Shown here one piece after another: positions 17,463-26,388 of a stretch of DNA of 46,916 bases. The notes below the pieces were generated by a model, which made no database searches, was not told the origin of the DNA, and saw only the letters and a list, made by a program, of their open reading frames with translations. Location: NCBI GenBank assembly GCA_029338615.1, contig JAQYAS010000092.1, forward strand, positions 1 through 46,916. The letters run 5' to 3'. Made by a program: the position numbers and the translations under genes. The stretch is from Clostridiales bacterium. Lineage in GTDB: Bacteria > Bacillota > Clostridia > Lachnospirales > Lachnospiraceae. Within the stretch, counting starts at the first letter, position 1, and every line of letters starts with the position of its first letter.

Positions 17463-18635
17463 ATGATAGACAACATTAACTATAACAGAGTACAGGCAGT
17501 GATCAATCTTGATAATATAAGGCATAATATATCAGCCATGAAGTCTCTTGTTGATAAGGATAAAAAGATGCTTGCGGTGATAAAGGCTGACGCATATGGC
17601 CACGGTGCAGTTGAGGTGGCAGAGGCACTTGATGATCTTGCAGACTTCTATGCGGTGGCATTTATTGATGAGGCACTGGAGCTCAGAAGAGCCGGAATTG
17701 ATAAGCCGATACTCATACTGGGTTACACGGATCCTGTTGATTATGAACTTCTTCTGAAATATGATGTGAGACCTGCAATGTATGAGACAGATGATGCACA
17801 GAAACTGTCAGATCTGGCGGTGAGCATGGGGATAAAAGCAAAAGTTCACATAAAGGTTGATACAGGAATGGGCAGGATTGGTTTTTCATGTGATGATACG
17901 GGTGTGGAGAAGATAGCAGAGATCAGTAATATGCCGGGGATAGAAGTAGAGGGAATATTCACTCATTATGCCAAAGCTGATGAGATTGACAAGACCGCAG
18001 CCAATGGCCAGCTTGAGAAGTTCAGATGGATCAATGGGCAGCTGGTTGGACTTGGAATACATATTCCGGTCAGACACATATCGAACAGTGCAGGAATTAT
18101 GGAGATGGATAATTCAGATTTTGATATGGTAAGATCGGGAATAGTAACATATGGGCTTTATCCTTCGGAGGAGGTAGACAAGAGCATAGTGGAGCTCAGA
18201 CCTGCCATGAGTCTTATGTCCAAGGTTATATTTGTCAAGGATGTCAAGGCGGGCACAGGTATAGGCTATGGGTGGTCGTATATAGCAGACCATGATATAC
18301 GTGTGGCAACAGTGTCTGCGGGATATGCCGATGGATATCCAAGAGCTCAGTCCAATAAGGGCAGAGTGATAATACATGGTGAGTACGCACCTATCATAGG
18401 CAGGGTGTGTATGGATCAGTTCATGGTTGACGTGAGCCACATAGATGGTGTACAAGTAAGAGATGACGTGATTCTTATCGGACGTGATGGTGATAAGGAA
18501 GTGACAGTTGAGGAGGTTGCCGAGCCGGCTAATAGTTTTAATTATGAGCTTGTCTGCAATATCTCAAGAAGAGTTCCGAGAACATATATAAGGGATGGAA
18601 AGGAGTTTGGACAGGTCAACTATCTTTTGGATTAG
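17463..18635 (+). CDS. alr: Alanine racemase
   Basis: Alr is a PLP enzyme that converts L-alanine to D-alanine for peptidoglycan. K41 in VIKADAYGHGA binds PLP. The catalytic tyrosine of the other face is Y269 in the GIGYGW motif, and a SAGYADGYPR segment follows. The 390-residue length and the two-domain layout (TIM barrel then beta-domain with GRVCMDQFMVD) are normal. It begins 2 bp after nnrDE ends, so the two are almost certainly one transcript. The downstream neighbour is an EndoA-type toxin, as in Bacillus, but the antitoxin gene usually between them is missing. Confidence 0.96.
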   Translation: MIDNINYNRVQAVINLDNIRHNISAMKSLVDKDKKMLAVIKADAYGHGAVEVAEALDDLADFYAVAFIDEALELRRAGIDKPILILGYTDPVDYELLLKYDVRPAMYETDDAQKLSDLAVSMGIKAKVHIKVDTGMGRIGFSCDDTGVEKIAEISNMPGIEVEGIFTHYAKADEIDKTAANGQLEKFRWINGQLVGLGIHIPVRHISNSAGIMEMDNSDFDMVRSGIVTYGLYPSEEVDKSIVELRPAMSLMSKVIFVKDVKAGTGIGYGWSYIADHDIRVATVSAGYADGYPRAQSNKGRVIIHGEYAPIIGRVCMDQFMVDVSHIDGVQVRDDVILIGRDGDKEVTVEEVAEPANSFNYELVCNISRRVPRTYIRDGKEFGQVNYLLD

Positions 18636-18659
18636 CGTATAACCGGGTCTGACACGGGC

Positions 18660-18722
18660 AATACTTTTTTTAGAGTGGATTACATACAATATGTATTAAA
18701 GCCACATTTAATCAAAAGTATT
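18660..18722. promoter_or_regulatory. Nested inverted repeat between alr and the endoA-like gene
   Basis: AATACTTTT (18660-18668) pairs with AAAAGTATT (18714-18722). Inside it GTGG pairs with CCAC, and ATAC with GTAT around the centre. The T-run lies in the upstream arm, so the structure is not a classical terminator for alr. It could be an operator or an mRNA hairpin in front of the toxin gene, whose ribosome site begins three bases after it. Confidence 0.5.
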
Positions 18723-18737
18723 ATGGGGTGAATAGAA

Positions 18738-19082
18738 TTGGTGATCAGACGTGGGGATATATATTACGCAGATCTGAGACCTGTGGTAGGGTCAGAACAG
18801 GGAGGTATAAGACCTGTTATTGTGGTTCAGAATGAGGCCGGTAACAGGCACAGCTCAACGGTGATAATAGCTGCAATAACCAGCAAGATGAAGAGACCAA
18901 AACTTCCTACACATATCATGCTTGATTCAACAATGTGTGATATAGCGAAGGATTCGGTCATACTGCTGGAACAGCTCAGAACGATAGATAAACAGAGACT
19001 TAAGGAGAAGGTTTGTCATGTGGATCAGGATGTCCTGGATAAGGTTGACGCAGCGCTGAAGATCAGTCTGGAGCTGGTATGA
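18738..19082 (+). CDS. ndoA: EndoA/MazF-type endoribonuclease toxin, no antitoxin adjacent
   Basis: This PemK/MazF-family RNase cuts single-stranded mRNA at short sites and is normally held by an antitoxin. The sequence closely follows Bacillus EndoA: an RRGDIYYADLRPVVGSEQGG opening, then RPVIVVQNE with the catalytic arginine, ITSKMKRPKLPTH, and a C-terminal DSVILLEQLRTIDKQRL. The start is TTG at 18738, 7 nt after GGGGTG; a GTG one codon later is an alternative. Upstream, only 102 bp separates it from alr, too short for the usual 70-95-aa EndoAI-type antitoxin, and I see no frame for one. The toxin reads as intact. Either the antitoxin is elsewhere, or the enzyme is controlled by other means, including the hairpin upstream. 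Confidence 0.92.
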   Translation: MVIRRGDIYYADLRPVVGSEQGGIRPVIVVQNEAGNRHSSTVIIAAITSKMKRPKLPTHIMLDSTMCDIAKDSVILLEQLRTIDKQRLKEKVCHVDQDVLDKVDAALKISLELV

Positions 19083-19107
19083 ATATATGAGGTGATAAAA
19101 CTAAAAT

Positions 19108-19905
19108 ATGAAATTTTTTAAAAAAAAGTCAGAAGAGGAAAAGGTGGAGGAAGAGATTATATCCATGGTCAATGAGGGCAATGAACAGGGACTCATTGAG
19201 GATTCAGAGGCACAGTTAATTACAAACATCTTCGAATTCACTGACAAAGAGAGCAGGGAAGTCATGACAGCAAGGCTGAATGTCATGGCTATAGAAAAGA
19301 ATACTGATATAGATGAAGTCATGGAAATCATGTTGGAGAATAATTATTCGAGATATCCGGTATATGATGGGGATCTGGATAATATAGTCGGCATAATCTA
19401 TTTCAAGGACTTTGTGAAGGCATATCTCAAAGATAAGAGAAAGAATTTGTCCCAGATCATGGCTGAGGCGACATTTGTACATCCTACATACAATATTGCC
19501 AAGCTGTTCCGCAGGATGCAGACAGCCAAGATACACATGGTCATAGTGGTGGACGAATATGGACAGACGGAGGGTATCGTCACCATGGAAGATATTCTGG
19601 AGGAGATAGTTGGTAATATCCTTGATGAATATGATGATGCAAGTGAGGATATCAAGAAACGGGGAGATGTTTACATAGTCAGTGGTAAAGCCGAATTAGA
19701 TGAAGTCAGCGATGTTCTGGGGATAGAATTTCCGGATGAAGATTTTCAGACTCTCAATGGATTTCTGCTTTATGAACTTGGCAGACTGCCATATGCTGAT
19801 GAGGAAGTGGAGATAGTGTATCAGAATTATAGATTTACATCTTTGTCAGTAAGCAACAACATGATAAACGAGGTCAAGATCACAAAGGTTGAAAAAACGC
19901 TGTAA
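19108..19905 (+). CDS. CorC/HlyC-type CBS-domain protein (soluble)
   Basis: This is a tandem-CBS protein with a C-terminal CorC_HlyC (transporter-associated) domain. Residues 1-60 are helical and charged, two CBS motifs cover about 60-185 (REVMTARLNVMAIEKN, then TYNIAKLFRRMQ to IVTMEDILEEIVG), and the CorC_HlyC domain runs from about 190 to 265. Unlike the CNNM/YhdP relatives it lacks the N-terminal DUF21 membrane domain, so it resembles soluble CorC proteins linked to magnesium/cobalt efflux. Binding of an adenosine nucleotide by the CBS pair is expected, not shown. The GAGGTGA ribosome site is 12 bases before the ATG. It is probably in one transcript with the toxin gene and yebC. Confidence 0.85.
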   Translation: MKFFKKKSEEEKVEEEIISMVNEGNEQGLIEDSEAQLITNIFEFTDKESREVMTARLNVMAIEKNTDIDEVMEIMLENNYSRYPVYDGDLDNIVGIIYFKDFVKAYLKDKRKNLSQIMAEATFVHPTYNIAKLFRRMQTAKIHMVIVVDEYGQTEGIVTMEDILEEIVGNILDEYDDASEDIKKRGDVYIVSGKAELDEVSDVLGIEFPDEDFQTLNGFLLYELGRLPYADEEVEIVYQNYRFTSLSVSNNMINEVKITKVEKTL

Positions 19906-19954
19906 TAGTGTTAATATACGTAACTAGTAATCAAGAGGATAAGGAGAAGTAACG

Positions 19955-20704
19955 ATGTCAGGACATTCAAAATTTGCAAACATCAAGCACAAGAAGGAAA
20001 AGAACGATGCAGCAAAGGGAAAGATCTTCACAATCATTGGTAAGGAGATCGTAGTAGCAGTTAAGGAGGGCGGAGCAAATCCTGAGAACAACAGTAAGCT
20101 TCGCGATGTAATAGCAAAGGCAAAAGCGAACAACATGCCTAACGATACTATCAAGCGTGGTATCGAGAGAGCTGCAGGAGATGCAAACTCAGTAAACTAT
20201 GTAGTGAATACATATGAAGGCTACGGTCCTAACGGTACCGCCATCATAGTAGACACTCTTACAGACAACAAGAACAGAACAGCAGCCAATGTACGTAACT
20301 GCTTCACAAAGGGCGGCGGTAATGTAGGTACAACAGGCTGTGTATCATATATGTTTGATCACAAGGGCCAGATCATCATTGCAAAGGAAGATTGTGATAT
20401 GGATGCAGACGACCTCATGATGATGGCGCTTGACGCAGGCGCAGAGGATTTCTCAGACGAGGATGACAGCTATGAGATCATTACAGCACCTGAGGATTTC
20501 TCACAGGTAAGAGAGAGCCTTGAGAAGGAAGGAATCAAGATGGCTGAGGCTGAACTCACAATGATTCCTCAGAACTATGTGGATATAGATGACCCAGAGG
20601 TTGTCAAGAAATTCACAAGGATCATAGACATGCTTGAGGAGGACGATGACGTTCAGGCTGTATATCACAATGCAAACCTTCCGGATGAGGATGATGAGGA
20701 CTGA
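19955..20704 (+). CDS. yebC: YebC/PmpR family transcriptional/translation factor
   Basis: YebC-family proteins (TACO1 in mitochondria) were first described as DNA-binding regulators and have since been linked to translation through polyproline stretches. The diagnostic N-terminus [18 protein letters not shown] is present, followed by the three family domains, with an acidic C-terminus. At 249 aa it has the usual length. AAGGAG precedes the ATG. The codon use, with many AAC, AAG and CTC/CTT codons, looks like a highly expressed gene compared with its neighbours. A long hairpin downstream ends the unit. Confidence 0.95.
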   Translation: MSGHSKFANIKHKKEKNDAAKGKIFTIIGKEIVVAVKEGGANPENNSKLRDVIAKAKANNMPNDTIKRGIERAAGDANSVNYVVNTYEGYGPNGTAIIVDTLTDNKNRTAANVRNCFTKGGGNVGTTGCVSYMFDHKGQIIIAKEDCDMDADDLMMMALDAGAEDFSDEDDSYEIITAPEDFSQVRESLEKEGIKMAEAELTMIPQNYVDIDDPEVVKKFTRIIDMLEEDDDVQAVYHNANLPDEDDED

Positions 20705-20777
20705 TATAGAATTGCGTGTGATATGACGATGTTGATAACAGACGATCAGAGCGACATTGTCATCGCTGCATAGCTTT

Positions 20778-20821
20778 AAATAGAACTTCCGCACCTTGTA
20801 TATGGTGTGGAAGTTCTATTT
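20778..20821. terminator. Long hairpin after yebC, probable terminator
   Basis: AAATAGAACTTCCGCACC (20778-20795) pairs with GGTGTGGAAGTTCTATTT (20804-20821): 18 bp with one mismatch that can be a G-U pair in RNA. The T-run after the stem is only three bases, so termination may be weak or the hairpin may have another role such as protecting a 3' end. Confidence 0.65.
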
Positions 20822-20888
20822 GAGTAACGACAACAGGAAAGCTTATCTATGTCTGTTATCGGTGGAATGAGAATTGTTAGGAGAAGAG

Positions 20889-22625
20889 ATGAAGGGAATA
20901 CTTATATATCTTAAGGACTATAAGAAAGAGTCCATATTTGCCCCGCTTTTTAAGATGCTGGAGGCGACATTTGAATTGCTTATCCCAATTGTCATGGCGA
21001 ATGTTATTGACGTGGGTATAGCAGGACGCGACATAGGATATGTTGTGAAGATGTGTCTTGTTATGATACTTTTGGGAATTATCGGTCTGGTGTGTTCTAT
21101 CACCGCCCAGTACTTTTCGGCAAAGGCGGCAACAGGATTTGGAACAGCACTTCGAAATGATCTGTTCAGACATATCACATCTCTTTCTTACACAGAGATC
21201 GACAGCATAGGAACATCCACACTGCTCACGAGAATGACCAGTGACACGAACCAGGTACAGACAGGAGTCAACATGGTTCTAAGACTGTTTCTCCGTTCTC
21301 CGTTCATAGTGTTCGGTGCCATGATCATGTCATTCACCATTGACGTGAAGTCAGCTATGACATTTGTTGTGACAATACCTGCACTTTCGATAGTTGTGTT
21401 CGGCGTTATGGCTCTGAGTATTCCGCTGTTCAGGAAGGTACAGAACAGGTTGGACAGAGTTACACTGTTCACGCGTGAAGGCCTTGAGGGTGCGAGAGTG
21501 ATAAGAGCATTCAACAGACAGGATAAGGAGTTCGAGGAGTTTGACAGAGCAACAGATGACCTGATGAAGTTCCAGCTCCTTGCAGGACGTATATCAGCGT
21601 TCATGAATCCTGTCACTTACGCGATAATCAATCTTTCAACTGCAGCTATTATCTGGATAGCAGCGGGACAGACAGATGCGGGAATAATCACACAGGGTAA
21701 GGTCGTTGCACTTGTCAACTATATGTCACAGATACTGGTAGAACTAATCAAGCTTGCAAACCTCATCGTGACCATAACAAAGGCTGTTGCCTGTGCAAAG
21801 AGAATAAATGCGGTCATGGATCAGCAGCCATCCATAACAGATGGATCAGGCAAGGCATCAGGATCAGCTGCAAATGCTGTAAAGGTAAGCTTCAGGGATG
21901 CAAACCTCAGATATGTTGGGGCTGGAGCTGACTCTCTGTCAGATATAACATTTGACGTGGCACCGGGCGAGACTGTGGGAATCATAGGCGGTACGGGATC
22001 AGGAAAGAGTTCGCTGGTCAATATGATACCGAGATTCTACGATGCAAGTCAGGGAAGTGTGTGCATAGACGGAATTAACGTAAAGGATTATACGTTGGAT
22101 GAGCTCAGGCATAAGGTGGGTGTTGTTCCTCAGAAGGCCGTATTGTTTGCCGGAACCATAGCTGACAATATCAGATGGGGAAAGCAGGATGCCACAGAGA
22201 CCGAGATAGATGAGGCTCTTGAGATCGCTCAGGCTAAAGAGTTTGTAGATGGCAAGGAGAATGGAATAAATTTCAAGATCACACAGGGGGGTAAGAATCT
22301 GTCGGGTGGACAGAAGCAGAGGCTTACTATAGCCAGAGCAGTTGTCAGAAAGCCTGAGATATTGATATTGGATGACAGTGCATCTGCCCTTGACTTTGCA
22401 ACTGATGCGGCACTCAGAAAGGCTATAAGGGAGAAGACAAAGGACATGACAGTATTCCTCGTGTCACAGAGAGCGTCAACCATCATGAATTCGGATAAGA
22501 TCATAGTTATGGATGATGGTCAGATAGCCGGAATAGGAACTCACAGGCAGCTGCTCTCTAACTGTGAGGTATACAGGGAGATATGCCAGTCACAGCTTTC
22601 GGAGGAGGAACTGACTCATGAGTAA
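20889..22625 (+). CDS. ABC exporter subunit with degenerate ATP site
   Basis: This half-transporter has an N-terminal six-helix membrane domain (about 1-310) and an ATPase domain. Walker A is GGTGSGKSS at 367-375 and the signature motif is LSGGQ. Walker B ends D495-D496: the second aspartate occupies the position of the catalytic glutamate, which marks the degenerate site of heterodimeric exporters of the TM287/288 or BmrC type. The partner is encoded next, with an 8-bp overlap. The ATG at 20889 follows AGGAG. Substrates may include drugs, lipids or peptides and cannot be predicted. No regulator gene lies beside it. Confidence 0.93.
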   Translation: MKGILIYLKDYKKESIFAPLFKMLEATFELLIPIVMANVIDVGIAGRDIGYVVKMCLVMILLGIIGLVCSITAQYFSAKAATGFGTALRNDLFRHITSLSYTEIDSIGTSTLLTRMTSDTNQVQTGVNMVLRLFLRSPFIVFGAMIMSFTIDVKSAMTFVVTIPALSIVVFGVMALSIPLFRKVQNRLDRVTLFTREGLEGARVIRAFNRQDKEFEEFDRATDDLMKFQLLAGRISAFMNPVTYAIINLSTAAIIWIAAGQTDAGIITQGKVVALVNYMSQILVELIKLANLIVTITKAVACAKRINAVMDQQPSITDGSGKASGSAANAVKVSFRDANLRYVGAGADSLSDITFDVAPGETVGIIGGTGSGKSSLVNMIPRFYDASQGSVCIDGINVKDYTLDELRHKVGVVPQKAVLFAGTIADNIRWGKQDATETEIDEALEIAQAKEFVDGKENGINFKITQGGKNLSGGQKQRLTIARAVVRKPEILILDDSASALDFATDAALRKAIREKTKDMTVFLVSQRASTIMNSDKIIVMDDGQIAGIGTHRQLLSNCEVYREICQSQLSEEELTHE

Positions 22626-24378
22626 AGATAAAGGCAACAGATCAGTAAATAAAAGGACTATACTCAGAATACTGAAGTATATCAAGAGATACAGGTTCCT
22701 AGTGATTCTGTCTCTCATATGTGCAGCCATATCGGTTGTGCTCACACTGTATGCACCTATCATCATGGGACATGCAGTTGACAGGGTCGTTGGACCGGGA
22801 AAAGTAGATTTCACAGGACTTAAAGAAATGCTTGCGAAGCTGGTTGTCGTGGTCATCATAACGGCTGTTGCACAGTGGATCATGAACGTGCTCAATAACA
22901 TGATCACATACAATGTGGTAAATGATGTCAGAACAAAGGCATATGAGAAGCTTGGCAGCCTGCCGCTCTCATACGTGGATTCGCATACACATGGAGACAT
23001 AGTCAGCAGGATTATAGCTGATGTAGACCAGTTCTCAGACGGACTCCTGATGGGATTTACACAGCTATTCACAGGTGTTATGACCATAGTCGGTACACTG
23101 TGTTTCATGATGTCGATCAACTGGATCATAGCCCTTGTGGTCGTATGTATCACTCCAGTATCACTCTTTGTTGCGTCATTCATAGCGAAGAGAACATATA
23201 GCATGTTCAAGAAGCAGGCTGAGATCAAGGGTGAGCTCACATCCCTTGTAAATGAGATGGTTGAGAACCAGAAGGTAGTCACAGCATTCTCCATGGAGGA
23301 TGAGACCTGCGACAGATTCCAGGAGGTCAATGGAAGACTTAATGTGGCAGGGCTTCAGGCTACATTCTTCTCATCGATAACAAATCCTAGTACAAGATTT
23401 GTCAACAGCCTTGTGTACACAGGTGTTGGAATCATAGGAGCCATAACAGCTATAAATGGCCTCATATCAGTAGGACAGCTCACAAGTTTCCTGAGCTATG
23501 CAAATCAGTATACAAAGCCGTTCAACGAGATATCAGGCGTTGTCACAGAGCTTCAGAACGCGTTGGCATCCGCTGCCAGAGTGTTTGAGCTTATAGACGA
23601 GGACTCAGAGGCTGCAGAGCCTGCTGGCGCACACGAGCTCACATATGTTCACGGTGAGGTGGACCTTAAGAATGTTGACTTTTCATACAACAAGGATGTG
23701 GAGCTCATCAAGAACCTCAATCTGAACGTGAAGAACGGACAGAGAATAGCAATAGTGGGACCTACAGGCTGTGGTAAGAGTACAGTCATCAACCTGCTCA
23801 TGAGATTCTACGATGTGGATGCCGGAAGCATATCCGTTGATGGATATGACATAAGAGAGGTTACAAGAAAGAGCCTCCGAGGCAACTACGGAATGGTACT
23901 CCAGGAGACCTGGCTTAAGAGCGGCACGATAAGGGACAATATAGCATACGGAAGACCGGACGCAACGGATGAGGAGATCATCGAAGCTGCAAAGCAGTCA
24001 CATGCACACAGCTTTATCAAGAGACTTCCTGAGGGCTACAACACATATATAACAGAGGATGGCGGTAATCTGTCACAGGGACAGAAGCAGCTCCTATGTA
24101 TCACCAGGGTTATGTTGGATCTTCCGCCTATGCTCATACTGGATGAGGCAACATCATCCATAGATACGAGAACTGAGATAAGGATACAGAGGGCATTTGC
24201 AAAGATGATGAAGGGCAGAACAAGCTTTGTGGTTGCACACAGACTGTCAACCATCAAGGAGTCGGATGTCATCCTCGTCATGAAGGACGGACACATCATC
24301 GAACAGGGAAATCACGAGTCACTGCTTGCAAAAGGAGGTTTCTACACGAATCTATACAATTCCCAGTTTGCAAGATAA
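22618..24378 (+). CDS. ABC exporter subunit with canonical Walker B glutamate
   Basis: This is the second half of the heterodimeric exporter. The membrane domain covers about residues 20-325 and the ATPase domain follows. Walker A is GPTGCGKST at 381-389, Walker B is LILDEATSS with catalytic E510, and the H-loop is VVAHRLSTI. The signature motif reads LSQGQ in place of LSGGQ, common in this subfamily. Together the two subunits give one hydrolysing and one degenerate ATP site, with the transport cycle driven mainly by the intact site. The start overlaps the end of the first subunit gene by 8 bp, so translation is coupled. A strong terminator follows. Confidence 0.93.
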   Translation: MSKDKGNRSVNKRTILRILKYIKRYRFLVILSLICAAISVVLTLYAPIIMGHAVDRVVGPGKVDFTGLKEMLAKLVVVVIITAVAQWIMNVLNNMITYNVVNDVRTKAYEKLGSLPLSYVDSHTHGDIVSRIIADVDQFSDGLLMGFTQLFTGVMTIVGTLCFMMSINWIIALVVVCITPVSLFVASFIAKRTYSMFKKQAEIKGELTSLVNEMVENQKVVTAFSMEDETCDRFQEVNGRLNVAGLQATFFSSITNPSTRFVNSLVYTGVGIIGAITAINGLISVGQLTSFLSYANQYTKPFNEISGVVTELQNALASAARVFELIDEDSEAAEPAGAHELTYVHGEVDLKNVDFSYNKDVELIKNLNLNVKNGQRIAIVGPTGCGKSTVINLLMRFYDVDAGSISVDGYDIREVTRKSLRGNYGMVLQETWLKSGTIRDNIAYGRPDATDEEIIEAAKQSHAHSFIKRLPEGYNTYITEDGGNLSQGQKQLLCITRVMLDLPPMLILDEATSSIDTRTEIRIQRAFAKMMKGRTSFVVAHRLSTIKESDVILVMKDGHIIEQGNHESLLAKGGFYTNLYNSQFAR

Positions 24379-24400
24379 TACAGAAAACTGTATAAATATA

Positions 24401-24431
24401 AAAAGGGCTGTGCTTCGGCACAGTCCTTTTA
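24401..24431 (+). terminator. Rho-independent terminator after the ABC exporter
   Basis: AAAAGGGCTGTGC pairs with GCACAGTCCTTTT across a stable TTCG tetraloop, with A-rich and T-rich flanks. It is the clearest terminator in this part of the window. Confidence 0.93.
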
Positions 24432-24471
24432 ACATGGTTGAGGCCAATTTGCCATTATACTTCATGAATGC

Positions 24472-24500
24472 TTGCCAGTGGCGGGCTTTGTGTATATAAT
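24472..24500 (+). promoter_or_regulatory. Predicted sigma-A promoter of the aminotransferase gene
   Basis: TTGCCA (24472-24477) and a perfect TATAAT (24495-24500) are 17 bp apart. The start would be near 24507, giving a leader of about 95 nt that contains the inverted repeat at 24539-24578. Confidence 0.72.
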
Positions 24501-24538
24501 GTATGCGGAACGTATATAAAAATAATAAAGATATAGAT

Positions 24539-24578
24539 TAGTTCAGGCAATTGAGAAACTACTCAATTACCTAAACTA
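24539..24578 (+). promoter_or_regulatory. 17-bp inverted repeat in the aminotransferase leader
   Basis: TAGTTCAGGCAATTGAG (24539-24555) and CTCAATTACCTAAACTA (24562-24578) are complementary over 17 positions with two C/T differences that still pair as G-U in the transcript, across a 6-nt loop. There is no T-run, so it is not an intrinsic terminator. It lies between the predicted promoter and the ribosome site and may be a repressor site or an mRNA element. Confidence 0.6.
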
Positions 24579-24602
24579 GGACAAACGTTGAAGGAGAGAA
24601 TG

Positions 24603-25823
24603 ATGAAGGTTAGTGAATCAGGTTATACAAGAGAAGAACTTTTAGAGATAGTTGATACATATCTGGCTGAACAGTCCAGAAGATGGGAATTCATAGAGGA
24701 AAAGGGAGACGGAATGTATGTGTACGCTGATAACGGCGACAGATACCTTGACTTCTTTGCAGGAATAGCAGTAAGCAGTGCGGGGAATGCCAACAAGAAG
24801 GTTGCAAAGGCCGTAGCTGACCAGGCAGCAAATGTAATACATGCATCCAACTATGCATACACATTGCCAATGATACTTCTTGCAAAGAAGGTGTGTGATA
24901 CCATAGGCATGGAGAAGATCGTGTTCCAGAACTCAGGAACAGAGGCAAATGAGGCCATGATCAAGATGGCGAGAAAGTACGGTGTGGACAACTACGGACC
25001 GGACAGATACAAGATCGTGACAGCCAGGAACAGTTTCCACGGAAGAACATACGGTGCATTGTCAGCGACAGGCCAGCCGGATTCAGCGTGCCACAAGGGA
25101 TTTGCACCACTTCTGCCGGGATTTACTTATGCAGAGTACAATAATCTTGAGGATTTCAAGAGCAAATGCGATGAGAACACAATAGGAATCATGGTAGAGC
25201 CTGTACAGGGCGAGGGCGGTGTATATCCTGCAGATCCAGAGTTCCTGAAAGGTCTTCGTGAGTTCTGCGACGAGAATGATATGCTGCTCATGTTTGATGA
25301 GGTTCAGACCGGATGGGGAAGAACCGGAGACATCATGGCTTATATGACATACGGCGTAAAGCCTGATATGGTATCCATGGCAAAGGCTATCGGAGGCGGT
25401 ATGCCTATAGGTGCAATGTGTACAAGTGCCAAGATAGCAGCAGCATTTACACCGGGTGCACACGGATCAACGTACGCAGCTAATCCTGTGTGCTGTGCAG
25501 CGGCACTTGCAGAGATAGATGAGATACTTGATAACAAGCTTTATGAGAATGCTAAGGAGGTAGGAGAATACTTCATGGAGGAGCTCAAAGCACTCCCTTG
25601 TGTCAAGGAGATAAGAGGACGTGGTCTCCTGATAGGTGTTGAGTTTAACAAGCCTATAGCATTTGAGGTAAAGCACAGAGCGTTTGAGAATAAGCTTCTC
25701 ATAACAGCTGTGAGAGACAGTATCATAAGGATCGCACCTCCACTTATCGTTACTAAGGAGCACTGTGACGAGGCTGTAAAGCTGCTCATCAAGTCGGTGG
25801 CAGAAGCACTGCAGGAGCAGTAA
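24603..25823 (+). CDS. argD: Class III PLP aminotransferase, acetylornithine aminotransferase-like
   Basis: This enzyme of the ArgD/GABA-aminotransferase family moves an amino group between an omega-amino acid and 2-oxoglutarate; the best fit is N-acetylornithine aminotransferase in arginine synthesis. NSGTEANEAMIKMARKY and FHGRTYGALSATGQP are typical ArgD segments. FDEVQTGWGRTG holds the PLP-ring aspartate and K261 in SMAKAIGGG is the Schiff-base lysine. I chose the ATG at 24603, 6 bases after AGGAG; the adjoining ATG at 24600 is possible. No other arg genes lie nearby, so related substrates such as ornithine or 4-aminobutyrate remain possible. It has its own promoter and a leader inverted repeat. 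Confidence 0.82.
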   Translation: MKVSESGYTREELLEIVDTYLAEQSRRWEFIEEKGDGMYVYADNGDRYLDFFAGIAVSSAGNANKKVAKAVADQAANVIHASNYAYTLPMILLAKKVCDTIGMEKIVFQNSGTEANEAMIKMARKYGVDNYGPDRYKIVTARNSFHGRTYGALSATGQPDSACHKGFAPLLPGFTYAEYNNLEDFKSKCDENTIGIMVEPVQGEGGVYPADPEFLKGLREFCDENDMLLMFDEVQTGWGRTGDIMAYMTYGVKPDMVSMAKAIGGGMPIGAMCTSAKIAAAFTPGAHGSTYAANPVCCAAALAEIDEILDNKLYENAKEVGEYFMEELKALPCVKEIRGRGLLIGVEFNKPIAFEVKHRAFENKLLITAVRDSIIRIAPPLIVTKEHCDEAVKLLIKSVAEALQEQ

Positions 25824-25882
25824 TACATCGTGATCATATATCAGAATAAGCATGAATTATAAAAGTAATACAGGAGACCATA

Positions 25883-26377
25883 ATGGGAAGAAGTAAAGAA
25901 GAGATGGAGGGAGTTACCCTCCTTGGAAATAAAGATGTAAAATACAGAATGGACTATGCACCTGAGATGCTCCAGACATTTGATAACAAGCATCCTGACA
26001 ACGACTACTTTGTCAAGTTCAACTGCCCAGAGTTCACAAGCCTTTGTCCGATCACCGGACAGCCGGATTTTGCAACTGTGTATATATCATATGTACCGGG
26101 TGAGAAGATGGTCGAGAGCAAGTCTCTGAAGCTGTATCTGTTCAGTTTCAGGAACCACGGAGACTTCCACGAGGACTGCATGAACATTATCATGAAGGAT
26201 CTCATAAAGCTGATGGATCCAAAGTACATCGAGGTGTGGGGCAAGTTCACACCGAGGGGAGGAATCTCCATAGACCCATACTGTAACTACGGCAGACCGG
26301 GAACAAAGTGGGAGGAGGTTGCCTGGAACCGCCTTGCAAACCACGACCTCTACCCTGAGAAAGTAGATAATAGATAA
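25883..26377 (+). CDS. queF: NADPH-dependent 7-cyano-7-deazaguanine reductase
   Basis: QueF reduces the nitrile of preQ0 to preQ1, the last step before insertion into tRNA for queuosine. The 164-aa length and sequence fit the short unimodular, GTP-cyclohydrolase-like (T-fold) type. C55 in [11 protein letters not shown] forms the thioimide adduct, D62 is the acid-base residue, and [10 protein letters not shown] is the QueF signature. AGGAG precedes the ATG. queC, queD and queE are not in the window, and I saw no preQ1 riboswitch in the 59 bp upstream, so it may be co-transcribed with the aminotransferase gene or depend on salvage of preQ0. Confidence 0.95.
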   Translation: MGRSKEEMEGVTLLGNKDVKYRMDYAPEMLQTFDNKHPDNDYFVKFNCPEFTSLCPITGQPDFATVYISYVPGEKMVESKSLKLYLFSFRNHGDFHEDCMNIIMKDLIKLMDPKYIEVWGKFTPRGGISIDPYCNYGRPGTKWEEVAWNRLANHDLYPEKVDNR

Positions 26378-26388
26378 GGAGAATCATT

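Noticed and set aside
22590-23330. 246-aa open frame on the reverse strand over the second ABC gene
   Set aside because: Opposite a well-conserved exporter gene, no recognisable domain, no ribosome site; a shadow frame.
25824-25882. PreQ1 riboswitch ahead of queF
   Set aside because: The gap is only 59 bp and lacks the C-rich/A-rich pseudoknot pattern; nothing convincing was seen.
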